DNA from: CAIVVT01 sp963757265
Lineage (GTDB): Bacteria; Acidobacteriota; Terriglobia; Bryobacterales; Bryobacteraceae
NCBI GenBank assembly: GCA_963757265.1
Contig: CAVWRA010000010.1
Location: 124,001 to 188,000 of the forward strand
Reading direction: 5' to 3'
DNA length: 64,000 nucleotides
Positions 17,209-26,845 of the stretch are shown here, one piece after another (position 1 is the first letter of the stretch; each line of letters opens with the position of its first letter). The translations under genes were made by a program, and so were the position numbers. The notes under the pieces are model-generated. The model had not been told where the DNA came from. It was given only the letters and a program-made list of their open reading frames with translations, and made no database searches.

Positions 17209-19383
17209 ATGCAATTCGGATCCTTTCTTCGGTTATGGATCGCCCTCGGCGGGGCCGCTGCGCTGTTGGCACCGGCTGTATACGCCCAGGCCAGCATCGA
17301 ATTTATAGCCGCGAAGTCGGAGATTGTGCTGAGCAATCCCAAGTTCCGCAGGGTGCTCAAGCTCGACGCCCAGCAGGGAATCACGACAACGAGTTTCCGC
17401 AACGAGCTAACCGGCTCCGAGATGTGCCAGCCCGACAGCGAAGAGTTCGCTCTTCGGGTAGATGAGAAAACACTGACGGGCGGCATCAAGAATGCCGCTT
17501 TCGCGTATCGGGACCACAGCGTTGAGGAGGGACCAAACGGCCGGCGCATCCTGCGCGTGCGACTGCAGGGGAAGGACGGGACCCCGTCCGCCGGCCTGGA
17601 AGTAGCGCTGTTCTACGAGATCTACCCAGATGTTGCCGTAGTCCGAAAGTGGCTGGAGATCACGAACCGCGGAGGCGTAGTGCACAGCCTCAGCGAACTG
17701 GAATGGGAGCGGCTGAACCTGTCATTGGGCTGGCCCTCGGGGGCCTCGGTGTTCGGCTATTACGGGCAGGCCATGACGCGGCCTCCCTATGCCGGGGGGA
17801 CCGAGGATCCGGCGATCGCCGTGCTGTTCGATCGCGCGCGAGGCGCGTCTGTGGAAGGCTTCATCGTGGGCAATGAAGCCCCCAGCGTGATGAAGCGCAC
17901 CGAGATTTATCTTGACGACGGGGCGCGAATCTCCGTCGCGATGAATCGTGAAGCGAGCACTCTGCCGTTCCGCCGTTATCTGGAGCCAGGAGCCACGTTC
18001 CGCTCACCGAAGAGCTTCATCGTGCTGTGCGCGGCGAAGGCCTGGCAGGACGCGTTTGAAGATGACTTTGCGACGTTCGTTCGTGAGTACTTGGGCGTCA
18101 AGCTGTTCGAGCGCCACAGGCCACCCATGTTCGTCTACAGCCCCTATATGCCCTTTGACTCGGACTTCAGCGAGAAACTCTATCACGAGCTGATTGATCC
18201 GGCGGCGGCGAGCGGTGTCGATTACTTTCAGGTGACCTGGGCCTGGAGTGACGACATCAACCCGAAGTCCGGCGCGACACAGCAGGGCGATTATCGCGTC
18301 AGCCCCGAGAAGTTTCCGAACGGTCTCGGGCCGGTCATCGAACATATCCGCGCCAAGGGCATGAAGCCCTGCCTTTACTTCTCACTGGCCAACGTCGATC
18401 AACGCGGCCGGGTCTTTCAGGCACACCCGGAGTGGGCCATCCGCAATAGCCAGGGAGAGGCGGAAAGCTTGCACCAGACTCACCAGACGAATGGTGCCAC
18501 CATGTGCCTGGCATCGCCCTGGTCCGACTACATCTACGATCGGATCTCCGAATACGTGCAGCAGTACAAGATCGAGTGGCTGATGCTGGACCTGTCTTCC
18601 GTCGCCTCCGCCTACGTTCTGGACAAGACGCACGCGGGCTGTTACGCCAAGGGGCACCAGCACAAGGACCGCGACGAGTCACTGTACATGATCTACGAGC
18701 GCATGATGAGCTTGTTCGATCGCCTGAAGGCGCGATTCCCCGGCCTGTACATCGATTGCACTTTCGAGCTGTGGGGCGCTTACCATGTGATCGACTATGC
18801 CCTGATCGAGCACGCCGACGGCGACTGGATGTCCAACATCGATAGTCCGATGTTGATGCGCCAACTGCGGTATGACCGGGGCCGTGTGGTGCCGCCCAGC
18901 CCGATGCTGATCGGCAATCTGCGCACGGACTGGGAGGACGCCAAGTTCTCCTATGACTCGCTGGTGTCGTCTACTGTTGTCATGCTGGGCGACCTGCGCA
19001 AGCTAACTCCCGAACAGACGATGTGGTTGAAGAAGCGGACCGCTTGGCTGACCGATCTCGAGGACAAATATCAGTACTCGCACTTCTACCAGACCGGGTC
19101 CGTTTTCGCGCGGCCTACTGTATCTGGCTGGGACGGGTGCGCGCGCTTCAATCCTTTGAAGGACGGCGGCATCGTGTGCCTGTATCGTAATGACTCGCCG
19201 GAGGCCTCGCGCACGTTTGCGTTGCCGTGGGTGAACCCAGGCTCAAGGTACAGGGTCCATTCGGCCCGGCAGGACCGCGACATCGGCGATTTCTCCGGCG
19301 CGGATCTCCAGCGGAATGGGCTCACCGTCAGCATTCCTTCGCGACAAGAGGCGGACATCCTATCACTCGAACCAATTCGTTAA
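17209..19383 (+). CDS. secreted GH36/melibiase-like glycoside hydrolase
   Basis: A 724-residue protein with a Sec signal peptide (about residues 1-26, cleavage after AVYA). An N-terminal beta-supersandwich (about 30-280) precedes a TIM barrel with PPMFVYSPYMPFDSDF, GLGPVIEHIRAKGMKPCLYF and IEWLMLDLS (about 455-463), where the last Asp is the likely nucleophile. HPEWAI after the barrel helix is a melibiase-type motif. TAGGAG five bases before the ATG supports the start. Probable periplasmic alpha-galactosidase-like enzyme; substrate not proven. Confidence 0.75.
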   Translation: MQFGSFLRLWIALGGAAALLAPAVYAQASIEFIAAKSEIVLSNPKFRRVLKLDAQQGITTTSFRNELTGSEMCQPDSEEFALRVDEKTLTGGIKNAAFAYRDHSVEEGPNGRRILRVRLQGKDGTPSAGLEVALFYEIYPDVAVVRKWLEITNRGGVVHSLSELEWERLNLSLGWPSGASVFGYYGQAMTRPPYAGGTEDPAIAVLFDRARGASVEGFIVGNEAPSVMKRTEIYLDDGARISVAMNREASTLPFRRYLEPGATFRSPKSFIVLCAAKAWQDAFEDDFATFVREYLGVKLFERHRPPMFVYSPYMPFDSDFSEKLYHELIDPAAASGVDYFQVTWAWSDDINPKSGATQQGDYRVSPEKFPNGLGPVIEHIRAKGMKPCLYFSLANVDQRGRVFQAHPEWAIRNSQGEAESLHQTHQTNGATMCLASPWSDYIYDRISEYVQQYKIEWLMLDLSSVASAYVLDKTHAGCYAKGHQHKDRDESLYMIYERMMSLFDRLKARFPGLYIDCTFELWGAYHVIDYALIEHADGDWMSNIDSPMLMRQLRYDRGRVVPPSPMLIGNLRTDWEDAKFSYDSLVSSTVVMLGDLRKLTPEQTMWLKKRTAWLTDLEDKYQYSHFYQTGSVFARPTVSGWDGCARFNPLKDGGIVCLYRNDSPEASRTFALPWVNPGSRYRVHSARQDRDIGDFSGADLQRNGLTVSIPSRQEADILSLEPIR

Positions 19384-19505
19384 GCCAGGCGCCGCTGCAC
19401 TATAGTCTGCGAAAGAAGCCGCTGCGTGAATATGGATCGTATTACGAGGAAAGCCGACTGGTGGTCGTCTGGAGTTCGCCGGCGATGGATCATGGGAGGA
19501 AGAGT

Positions 19506-19675
19506 GTGACCTCACGCCATCGGCTCTTTCAACCGCTTCAGCACCAGGAGCCGGATCGTATCCCCATCGATGTTTGAGGCAACATCTGCAGCTCGATCGC
19601 CAACTCGGCGTATCTTGAACTGCAGCGCCAGCCAGGATCTATGCCGGCGATCTCAGGCTGCTCAGACTTTCCGGC
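19506..19675 (+). pseudogene. URO-D family gene, N-terminal remnant
   Basis: A GTG at 19506 after GGAGGAAGAG begins TSRHRLFQPLQHQEPDRIPIDV, the classical opening of URO-D methyltransferases. A TGA at 19575 follows, and then GNICSSIANSAYLELQRQPG continues in frame. The coding sequence stops at the convergent gene ending at 19676. This is the third URO-D locus of the window, inactivated by a nonsense codon and loss of the remainder. Confidence 0.7.
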
Positions 19676-20773
19676 TCAACCCCGCGCCCCCGTGCGTTTC
19701 TTCTGTGACGCGGGTGTCGCGGTTGGCTCTCTTACCGCCGGTATGGACCGCAGAATTTCGCCATACTCCTGAATGGCGGCAGGCTCGCCATATAGCCTCA
19801 GATACTCAGCGTCAATATAGACCGCAAAGGTGGTTACATTCCGGATGCCCAACCTGGCATAGGTCTGCGCATCGGCCGCCATCACGTCCCGACGCCAAGG
19901 CAACTGTTTCGCCGGGCGTTTCCATGAGGAAAACCGCGAGACATCGAGCCAATACTCCAACACCTGCGCCGACTCCACTGGAAACAACTCGAGGTTCTCT
20001 TCCAGCAGCTTAAGGCCGTCCCTGCCGTTGTATTGCTCGGCCAGCGGTCTGTCGTAACCGCGGTGGATGGGCGCGAACTCCAGGAACACCCCCGGCGCAG
20101 GCTTCACTTTGCGCGGTGCCTCAATCGTATTGTGATAAGCCAAGTGCGCCAACTGCGCATGCGGGTCAATTGTCCGCAATGCGAGGACCAGGTGGTTCTC
20201 GACCAGCAAGGCTTGCTCGGAATCCGAATAGTCCCGGCATTTCGGACACCGGCACCATCCCGCGCCGTCGTCACCCCAGAAATGGTACCGGCCGGTTGAC
20301 GATTTTAGTTTCTGCGCAATCCGCAACATGTTGGTGGTGGCGATCTGCAACGCGCGCTCCGAACTGACGCAGAGGTTCGCATCGGCCGCCCGCTGACCTT
20401 TTTCGTTCATCCGAAAACAGGCCGGCTCTTGCGCAAACAGATTGCGGGGTAACAGTTCGCCCATGGCATGCAGTTCGTATTCGACGTTGAGCCCCAACCT
20501 TGCGCATTTCTCAAGAAATGCCTTTCCCTCCGGCGAATCCACAAACTTCTCGACGACGCTGGGAGACAGATGTAACGCAACGGTTGTCAGCCCGGCTTTC
20601 GAAGCACGCTCGGGCCAGTCCTTCCATGTCAAGTCCGAAGGCACCAATACTACGCCGCGGCTCTTAAACGCCCACTCCGATGTATTGGTCGCCTGGCCGT
20701 AAAGCAGAACCGACGGCAGAAGGGACAGGAAGGTCACAAGGAGGGAGCCGCCTAATAGGCTAGTTCTACTCAC
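19676..20773 (-). CDS. secreted DUF4838-like protein
   Basis: A 365-residue protein with a signal peptide (LLGGSLLVTFLSLLPSVLLYG). The central motif RYHFWGDDGAGWCRCPKC, followed by YSDSEQALLVENHLVLAL, is characteristic of DUF4838-type proteins, which are related to alpha-glucuronidase-like barrels. The paired cysteines (CRCPKC) are conserved in that group. The start is the GTG at 20773, five bases after GAGGAAG. It probably acts on a polysaccharide or glycoside outside the cytoplasm, but no activity can be claimed. Confidence 0.75.
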   Translation of the reverse strand: MSRTSLLGGSLLVTFLSLLPSVLLYGQATNTSEWAFKSRGVVLVPSDLTWKDWPERASKAGLTTVALHLSPSVVEKFVDSPEGKAFLEKCARLGLNVEYELHAMGELLPRNLFAQEPACFRMNEKGQRAADANLCVSSERALQIATTNMLRIAQKLKSSTGRYHFWGDDGAGWCRCPKCRDYSDSEQALLVENHLVLALRTIDPHAQLAHLAYHNTIEAPRKVKPAPGVFLEFAPIHRGYDRPLAEQYNGRDGLKLLEENLELFPVESAQVLEYWLDVSRFSSWKRPAKQLPWRRDVMAADAQTYARLGIRNVTTFAVYIDAEYLRLYGEPAAIQEYGEILRSIPAVREPTATPASQKKRTGARG

Positions 20774-20972
20774 TGGCTTCCTCGCTGGATATTGATTGAC
20801 TGGCCCGTTGTTGTCATCGCCGTTTGGCTTCGCAAACTTTCGTCAGACTCCTGAACAGTTCCATGATGAGCCGCAGCTGCCGAGATCGCGGCGGAGAAGG
20901 CGAAAGCGATTCGGCCTCTTCCTAGCGTACATGATAGGCCCGGTTCTTCTGTACCAGGCCCAATGTTAGTCC

Positions 20973-21113
20973 TCAGCCGGTTGACACTGCCCGGACTGCG
21001 CTTTGGACCGCGTAATCACGGGCGAATTCGTTCGGCGTCCATTCTCCGAGAGAGCGGTGAGGACGACTCTCATTGTATTCCTGCCGCCAGGCCTCGATCA
21101 GCTGCCTGGCCGA
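20973..21113 (-). pseudogene. IS3-family OrfB C-terminal remnant
   Basis: Forty-seven codons reading ARQLIEAWRQEYNESRPHRS and EWTPNEFARDYAV, the end of IS3 OrfB integrases. It is cut precisely where the IS4 piece on the other strand begins. A related tail is at 35640-35738. The preceding 20774-20972 holds the fading terminal region of the same element. Confidence 0.75.
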
Positions 21114-21739
21114 CGGTTCCTATCTCAGTCGCATTTACGCCTCGACTTCAGATCGCCGCAACCAACGCCAGGGGATTGTGGTGCGCGTGATTGACTATCG
21201 CCTGAAGGACGTGCAAGGCGCCGAGCCGATCTACCGCTTGATCACGACAATCCTGGATCCCACCCAGGCCCCGGCCAAAGAATTGGCGGCGCTGTACCAC
21301 GAACGCTGGGAGATCGAGACCGCCTTGGATGAACTCAAGACGCATCTGCGCGGCGCCCAGATCGTACTGCGCAGCAAGACGCCGGAGTTGGTGGAGCAGG
21401 AATTTTGGGGCCTGCTTATGGCCCACTACGCCATCCGCGGTTTGATGCACGAAGCGGCACTGCGGGCCGATGAAGATCCCGACCGGCTCTCCTTCCTGCA
21501 TTCGGTGCGTGTGGTCCAACGGCGCATGGCCCGGGCGGTCGCTATTCCCCCCTCGGCAGATCCAACTCCTGCATGAGGCGATCCTCGAAGAGATCCTCCA
21601 GGAACGCGTGGTTTCCAGCAGAAACCGCGTCAACTCCCGCGGCGTCAAGCGCAAGATGAGCAACTACCCGCTGCGCCCCCGCAAGCGCCAGCGCACGCGA
21701 CGGCTGGATGTAACCAAGCGAATCAGGATCGTTAAGTGA
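21112..21739 (+). pseudogene. IS4-family transposase, C-terminal half with frameshift
   Basis: Starts abruptly with DGSYLSRIYASTSDRRNQRQ and continues through LAALYHERWEIETALDELKT, the YREK-type IS4 signature. At a run of six C near 21550 the frame slips. After it, the normal ending continues one base out of phase (LHEAILEEILQERVVSSRNR to KRIRIVK). Both truncated and frameshifted, so inactive. Confidence 0.85.
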
Positions 21740-21867
21740 ACAGTATTGCGCTTAGCCCAGATCTTTCAGTGCGCCTCGTCAAGGCCATCACGGCGCTGAC
21801 TCGATGCGGATTGGAGGTCGCTCTCGACTACATCGAAGACGCCCTGCCGAGAGAACGCGGACCGTAG

Positions 21868-22196
21868 AAGCTCAACGGCATCCGCAGCGTTGCCTTGCCC
21901 GAAAGGACTGCTTGGGAGGATCTGACCATTCAAGTTGCGGAGACTTCGCTGATGGTCAGCGCCGGCGCGTTCGAGAAAGAGATGAGTCTGGAAGAGGCGG
22001 GGTTTGCGGACGGCCGGCAAGGAGAGTCGGCCAGAGATCGGCCGCTACAGTTCCTCCGGCTGTTCGCCACGCGGCGCGGCTGTATCGCCTTGGCCGAGCT
22101 GCCGGGCGGAGAGCGCGGGAAGTCGCGCGTCCAGAAGCAGATCAGTGTTTTGCGGTCCCGGCTGCGGAGTCTGTTCACAATCGGCGAAGAACCGAT
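21868..22196 (+). pseudogene. fragment of an unidentified helical protein
   Basis: After a TAG at 21865 the plus strand reads KLNGIRSVALPERTAWEDL and later QKQISVLRSRLRSLFTIGEE, basic and helix-rich like a small DNA-binding or regulatory protein. The frame is lost exactly at the junction with an oppositely oriented IS66 TnpA piece. It may be the C-terminal part of a host gene cut by that element. Family unknown; coding status rests only on residue composition. Confidence 0.35.
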
Positions 22197-22418
22197 CAAC
22201 CGCCCACGGCGATAGAGCGTGCGCCAGTGGAACACCTGGTTGGCGTTGACCCCGTGCGCCCGCGCCACAGACGCCCCCGGCGCCAGCGTCTCTTCGACGA
22301 TCTTGCGGCACTCTTGCACCGACCGCCGCCGGCGCCTCTCGTCAACTCCCGGCGCAGGCAATTGCTTTGTAGTTGGGGTACGATTCGACGCGTCCATCCT
22401 CGCCCTCGGTCGCGCCAC
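22197..22418 (-). pseudogene. IS66-family TnpA N-terminal fragment
   Basis: Seventy-four codons containing RRRSVQECRKIVEETLAPGA and NANQVFHWRTLYRRGRL, the HTH segment of IS66 accessory protein TnpA. After the last Leu the frame runs antisense through another coding fragment, so the C-terminus is missing. No TnpB or TnpC remains. Confidence 0.7.
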
Positions 22419-22819
22419 AGCGCGTCCCCTTCGAGGATGTCAGCAGACGCTACCTGCTTCTAGACGGCCAGATCCGAACGCTTACGATCTTTACGAGATT
22501 GCACCGACGGCAATTCGACAGCCGGTTACCAAGAGTGAGCATCCTTTCTTGCCGGGCAGCGGCTCTTAAAACACTCATTTGCGAATCAAGCACTTACCGT
22601 GGTAAAATTTGCCTGAATCTCGTCGCCTTTCTGGCACAGCTTCGAACCGCCCGACTCGCGGTACGGCAACGGAGAAAGTTAGACGAGGGATGAGAATGGG
22701 GACCCGCATGCCCGCCAGAACCACCGCCTGGTTTGGGTCAGGGTGGCAGTAGACGCATCAGAAGGGGTCGGGCGGCTGCCAGGGCCGTCTTCTACGTCGT
22801 CGCCCTTCTGCAGTCCCGT
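22419..22819. other. 401-bp stretch, nothing recognised
   Basis: Short open frames on the plus strand have no family signature. Probably decayed IS or host sequence between the IS66 fragment and the H1-like gene. Confidence 0.4.
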
Positions 22820-23275
22820 CTATTCTGTTGGGGCCTTTACCGCCGTCTCCTTCACAGCGGCCTTCTTTGCGACGGTCTTCTTGCTGGTAGCTTTCCTCGC
22901 GGCGGAGGGTTCTGACTTTGCCTTCGCCGCCTTAACCGCTGCCCAACGCTTCCGGGCCACTTCAGCTATCGACTTTCTGCCAGCCGCACTGATCTTCCGC
23001 TTCGGTTTAGAGGATACAGTGACTGGCACTGACGGTTCTGATGCGCCCCGGATCTTTGCCCATCGCCGCTGTTGGGCTTCCTTCATCCTGCGTCGGGTCG
23101 CAGCGGAGAATTTCTTGCGCTTGGGCGAGGTGCCATCAGGCTTGGAAGCGAACTTTGAGCGGCCACGGGTCAGGATGCTTCGGAGTTCGGCGATCTGTTG
23201 GTCGATTCGGGTCTTTTGCGACTCGTAGCCTGCGATGGCGGCGCTGATGATTTCGTTCGTGAGTCTTGGTGGCAT
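22820..23275 (-). CDS. lysine-rich histone-H1-like protein
   Basis: A 151-residue, strongly basic protein. The N-terminal 40 residues form a coiled-coil-like helix (NEIISAAIAGYESQKTRIDQ, then QIAELRSIL). Two copies of a short basic helix follow, SAATRRRMKEAQQRRWAKIR and SAAGRKSIAEVARKRWAAVK. The tail is Lys/Ala-rich (SKKTVAKKAAVKE), as in eukaryotic H1 and bacterial H1-like proteins. Many copies of this type occur in Acidobacteriota genomes. Likely nucleic-acid binding; function not established. No strong ribosome-binding site is visible. Confidence 0.7.
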   Translation of the reverse strand: MPPRLTNEIISAAIAGYESQKTRIDQQIAELRSILTRGRSKFASKPDGTSPKRKKFSAATRRRMKEAQQRRWAKIRGASEPSVPVTVSSKPKRKISAAGRKSIAEVARKRWAAVKAAKAKSEPSAARKATSKKTVAKKAAVKETAVKAPTE

Positions 23276-23838
23276 GTGCGTGTTTGTCTCTGTCTCGGCT
23301 CCGTTAACATCATACTGTCAGAGCCGCTGGCAGAGCGAGTGGAACAACTGGAACAGGTTCTCCACAACCTCCTACAATAGAAACCGTTCAACAGATTTCA
23401 GCCAGCGTCAGATCCGGCGCCACGGCGAGCCAAGCACGCAACTGCGGCTCCCAATCGGCCAGGCAGGAGCTCTTCCCGAGATATTCTTGAAACAGGACGG
23501 AGTTATGGATCTCCATGATACGATTTGGCTTACACGCACTTCCTGACGCATCTTGGCCCTTGCGATTCGCTAATCCCTCACCTTCACTGCCAGTCGGGTA
23601 GTTTTGGCATGCGGGCGAAACCAATCTGGACGGAGGGGGAGTTGACGAAGAAGTGTCCGAGGAATCGCTTCGAAATGGGGCAGATCATGACTTCTTGGTT
23701 CCGGCAAAGGACAGTGGCGTACGACTGGGTCTATGGCTTTGGAACCAATGCAAGAAAGATTGCGAGTGGAGACAAACGCGTATATACTGGCTCGCAGCCC
23801 AAAGGCAAAACCGAAATTCCGGTTAAGGAATATCCCCG
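23276..23838. other. 563-bp region with a possible IS630 scrap
   Basis: On the minus strand, 23388-23516 reads LRAWLAVAPDLTLAEIC before a stop, resembling the HTH part of IS630 transposases, but it is too short to be sure. Nothing else is recognised. AAGGAA at its right edge belongs to the next gene. Confidence 0.35.
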
Positions 23839-26496
23839 TTGAACCAATGCAAGCAAGGCTCCCCGCCCACGAACGTTCAGCGCCGCGAGTTCATCGTTAA
23901 GACCGGAGCAGCCGTTGCTCTGCCTTTGATTTTTCCCAGTTATGCATTGAGTGCGCTCGCGGGCGCAGTGGAATCGCCCGATCGGTTTTTCGACTCGAGC
24001 GGGGCGATCTTCATCGTCGAACACAGCCATAGTGACATCTCCTGGGCTTACTCTGTCCCCCGCGAAGCGGAGTTTCGCAATGGCAACCTTGAAGCGGTAT
24101 TCCGCCAGATGCGCCGCGACCCGGACTTTCGTTGGACTATCGAGTGCGTGCTCTATTTCCAGCAATGGTTAGGCGCGCATCCGGAAAGCGAAGCCGAGAT
24201 AGTGGAATTCTTCAAGAAGGGACAACTAGATTGCGGCGCCACATACACGCAACCGTTGGAGGACAATCTCTTTGGCGAATTGCTGGCGCGGCAGCTTTAC
24301 GTCGGCAAACGCTGGTTCGAGCAGCACTACCCCGGACTCGAGCTCAAGATCGTCTGCAACCAGGATGCGCCAATGCGCAGCCTGCAGTCGCTACAGCTTT
24401 ACGCGAAGGCCGGCGTGCGGTTTCTCAAAGGCTCGCGCATGGCGACGCCCGGGTTTTTCAACTGGTTCAGCCCTGACGGATCGTCTCTTGCCGCCTGGTA
24501 CCAGGACGGCTACTGGGGCAGGCCGAAAATTGACGCCAAATACATTACCGCGCAGATGGATGCTTCGGGCAGCCGACTCCAGAAACTAGGACTGCCTCCT
24601 GTGTTGGGGCTGACTTGGGGCTGGGACTACAATGACCCCGTGGACCTGCGGGCCACGATCGACCTCTGGAACCATGAGGCCCACGAATTGCATCGCGCCC
24701 GAGCTGCCTACGCCACCTTTGCAGGCTTGCTGCGCGCGGTGGAGAAACGCTGCCCAGAGATGCCGGAGATTCAGGGCTGCGTACCGAACTGGTGGGTCTA
24801 CGAACTCTGGCCCTCGCACCATCAGCCGCTCAGCACCCAGCGCCTCGCCGCCAAAGATCTGGTCGCCGCCGAGACCTTTCAAACCGTTAAAGCCGTCCTT
24901 AGAGGAAGCTTCGACAACTATCCGCAGCGTGCTCTGAATCAGGCTTGGACAGATGCCAGTTTTGCGTGCCACACTATGGTACCTGCCCCAGCCCCCTCGG
25001 CTCGGGATCTGATGCTCGCGAAATACCAGTCAGCAGCCAACGTCAGCGCGCGCGAACTGAACGCCGCTCTGGGTTGGATTGCCAACCGAATCAAGAACAC
25101 CAAGACCAGCGCGCTCGTGGTCGTCTTCAACCATCTGTCCTGGCTTCGGACCGACCTTGTGACTGTGAGGCTGCCCAAAGGCGTGCCCGCGCCCTCTGTC
25201 CTTAGGGATGACGTTGGCCGTCACATCCCATGCCAGCTACTCGACGAACAGACCATCTGCTTCATCGCTAGAGACGTCCCCGCTGTCGGGTACCGAAGCT
25301 TCTATCCAGCTTCTGACCCTGCCCTGTCCGAGGTACCGGCGCCAGCCGTCGGCACTACTTGGAACGCGGCCTACACCAATCGATACTACGAGGTTACACC
25401 CGACGCCGGAGGCCTGAAGAGCATTCGCGATCGGGAACTCAATCGTGAACTGTTGAACACTGTGCGCTGGCGAGCGGGCGAATGGGTTGCGTTTGCCACG
25501 GATGTTACGGGCGCATGCGAGGGAATTGACTTCAATCCGCATCCCGAGCGCTTCCTGGATCATTCACAGCTACATAATCCAACTTGGACTTGCATTTCCT
25601 CAGGACCGGTGCTTGTCCGTTGGCAGACGTCGCCACTCAAATCTACGGCAGGCGGTGCGCAGGTTTCGGTCACGCTCTTCCACGACCTGAAACGAATTGA
25701 TTTCGGGGTTGACATCGCCAACGCCGGAGTCTTGGGCACAGAGCAACGATTGCTATTCCCTCTTAAGATGGACTCGCCCGATTTCGCCTATGGAGTACCG
25801 TTCGGAGTAGTTCAGCCCGGCAAATCGGAAGCCTTGATAATCACCGGCCCGAGCGGAACGGGCGCCCGTCCCGAGCGGTTGCCAAGCTACCCCCGCGAAG
25901 TGCAGGATTGGGTCTATGCCACTGCCGATGGTGTAGGAGTCACTTTGGGTAGTTCGGTGGGCGTGGTCGCATTTCAAGACTTCGGCACCGGGGTGACGAA
26001 TCAGCCGCTTCTGGCTCCCATTCTTCTCGCGGACATTCGCAATCCCGATGGCAAGCGGTACGATCAACCTGGACAGCATTCCTTTGCGTTTTCGTTGACC
26101 TCGCACGCTCCTGGATTTGAGAACGGATTCCGCGCGGGCATCGCCTCTCAAACGCCATTGCACGCCGTGACCGCCGCGCCTGTGCCCGATGCCGATTTTC
26201 CCCCTAGCCGCAGCTTCTTCGAGACCTCAGGGGAAGCAGCACTAATCAGCGCGATAAAGAAAGCAGAAGATGACAACGACATCGTCGTCCGTCTCTTCAG
26301 CGTGGCACGCCACGCCGACAAGGTGACCTTGCATTGTCCCGGGCCGGTGTCCGCCGCACGAAGGACGGATTTGCTCGAACGGGGGGACGAGACCTTGCCC
26401 GCTGCCGCGAGCGAAATCAAGATGACGCTTGGAGCCGAAGCAATCGAAACAGTCAAACTGCGACTTGCGGCCGGTCCTCGGAACGCTGAAGGATGA
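23839..26496 (+). CDS. GH38-like alpha-mannosidase, exported
   Basis: An 885-residue protein. The leader RREFIVKTGAAVALPLIFPS is Tat-like. The catalytic domain opens with HSHSDISW (residues 61-68), whose His and Asp bind zinc in GH38. CNQDAPMRS near 174 carries the probable nucleophile Asp. The C-terminal beta domain includes EDDNDIVVRLF, typical of the family end. GH38 enzymes remove alpha-linked mannose from glycans. The start is TTG at 23839, nine bases after AAGGAA; no ATG fits before the signal. No partner gene is adjacent, and the downstream region is full of fragments. Confidence 0.82.
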   Translation: MNQCKQGSPPTNVQRREFIVKTGAAVALPLIFPSYALSALAGAVESPDRFFDSSGAIFIVEHSHSDISWAYSVPREAEFRNGNLEAVFRQMRRDPDFRWTIECVLYFQQWLGAHPESEAEIVEFFKKGQLDCGATYTQPLEDNLFGELLARQLYVGKRWFEQHYPGLELKIVCNQDAPMRSLQSLQLYAKAGVRFLKGSRMATPGFFNWFSPDGSSLAAWYQDGYWGRPKIDAKYITAQMDASGSRLQKLGLPPVLGLTWGWDYNDPVDLRATIDLWNHEAHELHRARAAYATFAGLLRAVEKRCPEMPEIQGCVPNWWVYELWPSHHQPLSTQRLAAKDLVAAETFQTVKAVLRGSFDNYPQRALNQAWTDASFACHTMVPAPAPSARDLMLAKYQSAANVSARELNAALGWIANRIKNTKTSALVVVFNHLSWLRTDLVTVRLPKGVPAPSVLRDDVGRHIPCQLLDEQTICFIARDVPAVGYRSFYPASDPALSEVPAPAVGTTWNAAYTNRYYEVTPDAGGLKSIRDRELNRELLNTVRWRAGEWVAFATDVTGACEGIDFNPHPERFLDHSQLHNPTWTCISSGPVLVRWQTSPLKSTAGGAQVSVTLFHDLKRIDFGVDIANAGVLGTEQRLLFPLKMDSPDFAYGVPFGVVQPGKSEALIITGPSGTGARPERLPSYPREVQDWVYATADGVGVTLGSSVGVVAFQDFGTGVTNQPLLAPILLADIRNPDGKRYDQPGQHSFAFSLTSHAPGFENGFRAGIASQTPLHAVTAAPVPDADFPPSRSFFETSGEAALISAIKKAEDDNDIVVRLFSVARHADKVTLHCPGPVSAARRTDLLERGDETLPAAASEIKMTLGAEAIETVKLRLAAGPRNAEG

Positions 26497-26613
26497 TTTG
26501 TTTTTGATGATTCCGCCTTGCCAATGCGAGGGGATTCCGGTTGCCGGCAGGCCTATAAGGCGGACTCCATTCTCTTGATTTGCGACAGGATGGTGATTCA
26601 TGCAATTACCGAA

Positions 26614-26703
26614 ATGAATGTCAGATCATGCTCGATCAAAGCCGTTGCCAAAGTGGCAGGGGTTTCTACGGCGACGGTATTCCGTATCTTGAATCGCTCC
26701 GAT
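26614..26703 (+). pseudogene. LacI-family regulator, HTH remnant
   Basis: ATG at 26614 begins MNVRSC, then SIKAVAKVAGVSTATVFRIL, the LacI DNA-binding helix-turn-helix, followed by NRSD. Homology then stops, and the frame runs into the antisense of a glycosidase tail. The hinge and sugar-binding domains are gone. Confidence 0.8.
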
Positions 26704-26710
26704 GGGCGAG

Positions 26711-26845
26711 CTAAACGAACCCTATATACGTTGGCGTTAGTACCATCCTTTCCTTGTTGGTCAGGATCATGGCCTGTATCATACTGATCATCTGCGCGTT
26801 GTTGGCCCCGCGCACCCAATCAGCATGACGGGGAAAGATATGCAG
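26711..26845 (-). pseudogene. GH51 alpha-L-arabinofuranosidase C-terminal remnant
   Basis: The minus strand ends a frame with LHIFPRHADWVRGANNAQMI then MILTNKERMVLTPTY, the conserved end of GH51 enzymes (HADRVRxANIAQ, LTPTYHVF). The frame is open upstream to about 27010, but the residues become uncharacteristic. The gene head is absent. Confidence 0.6.
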
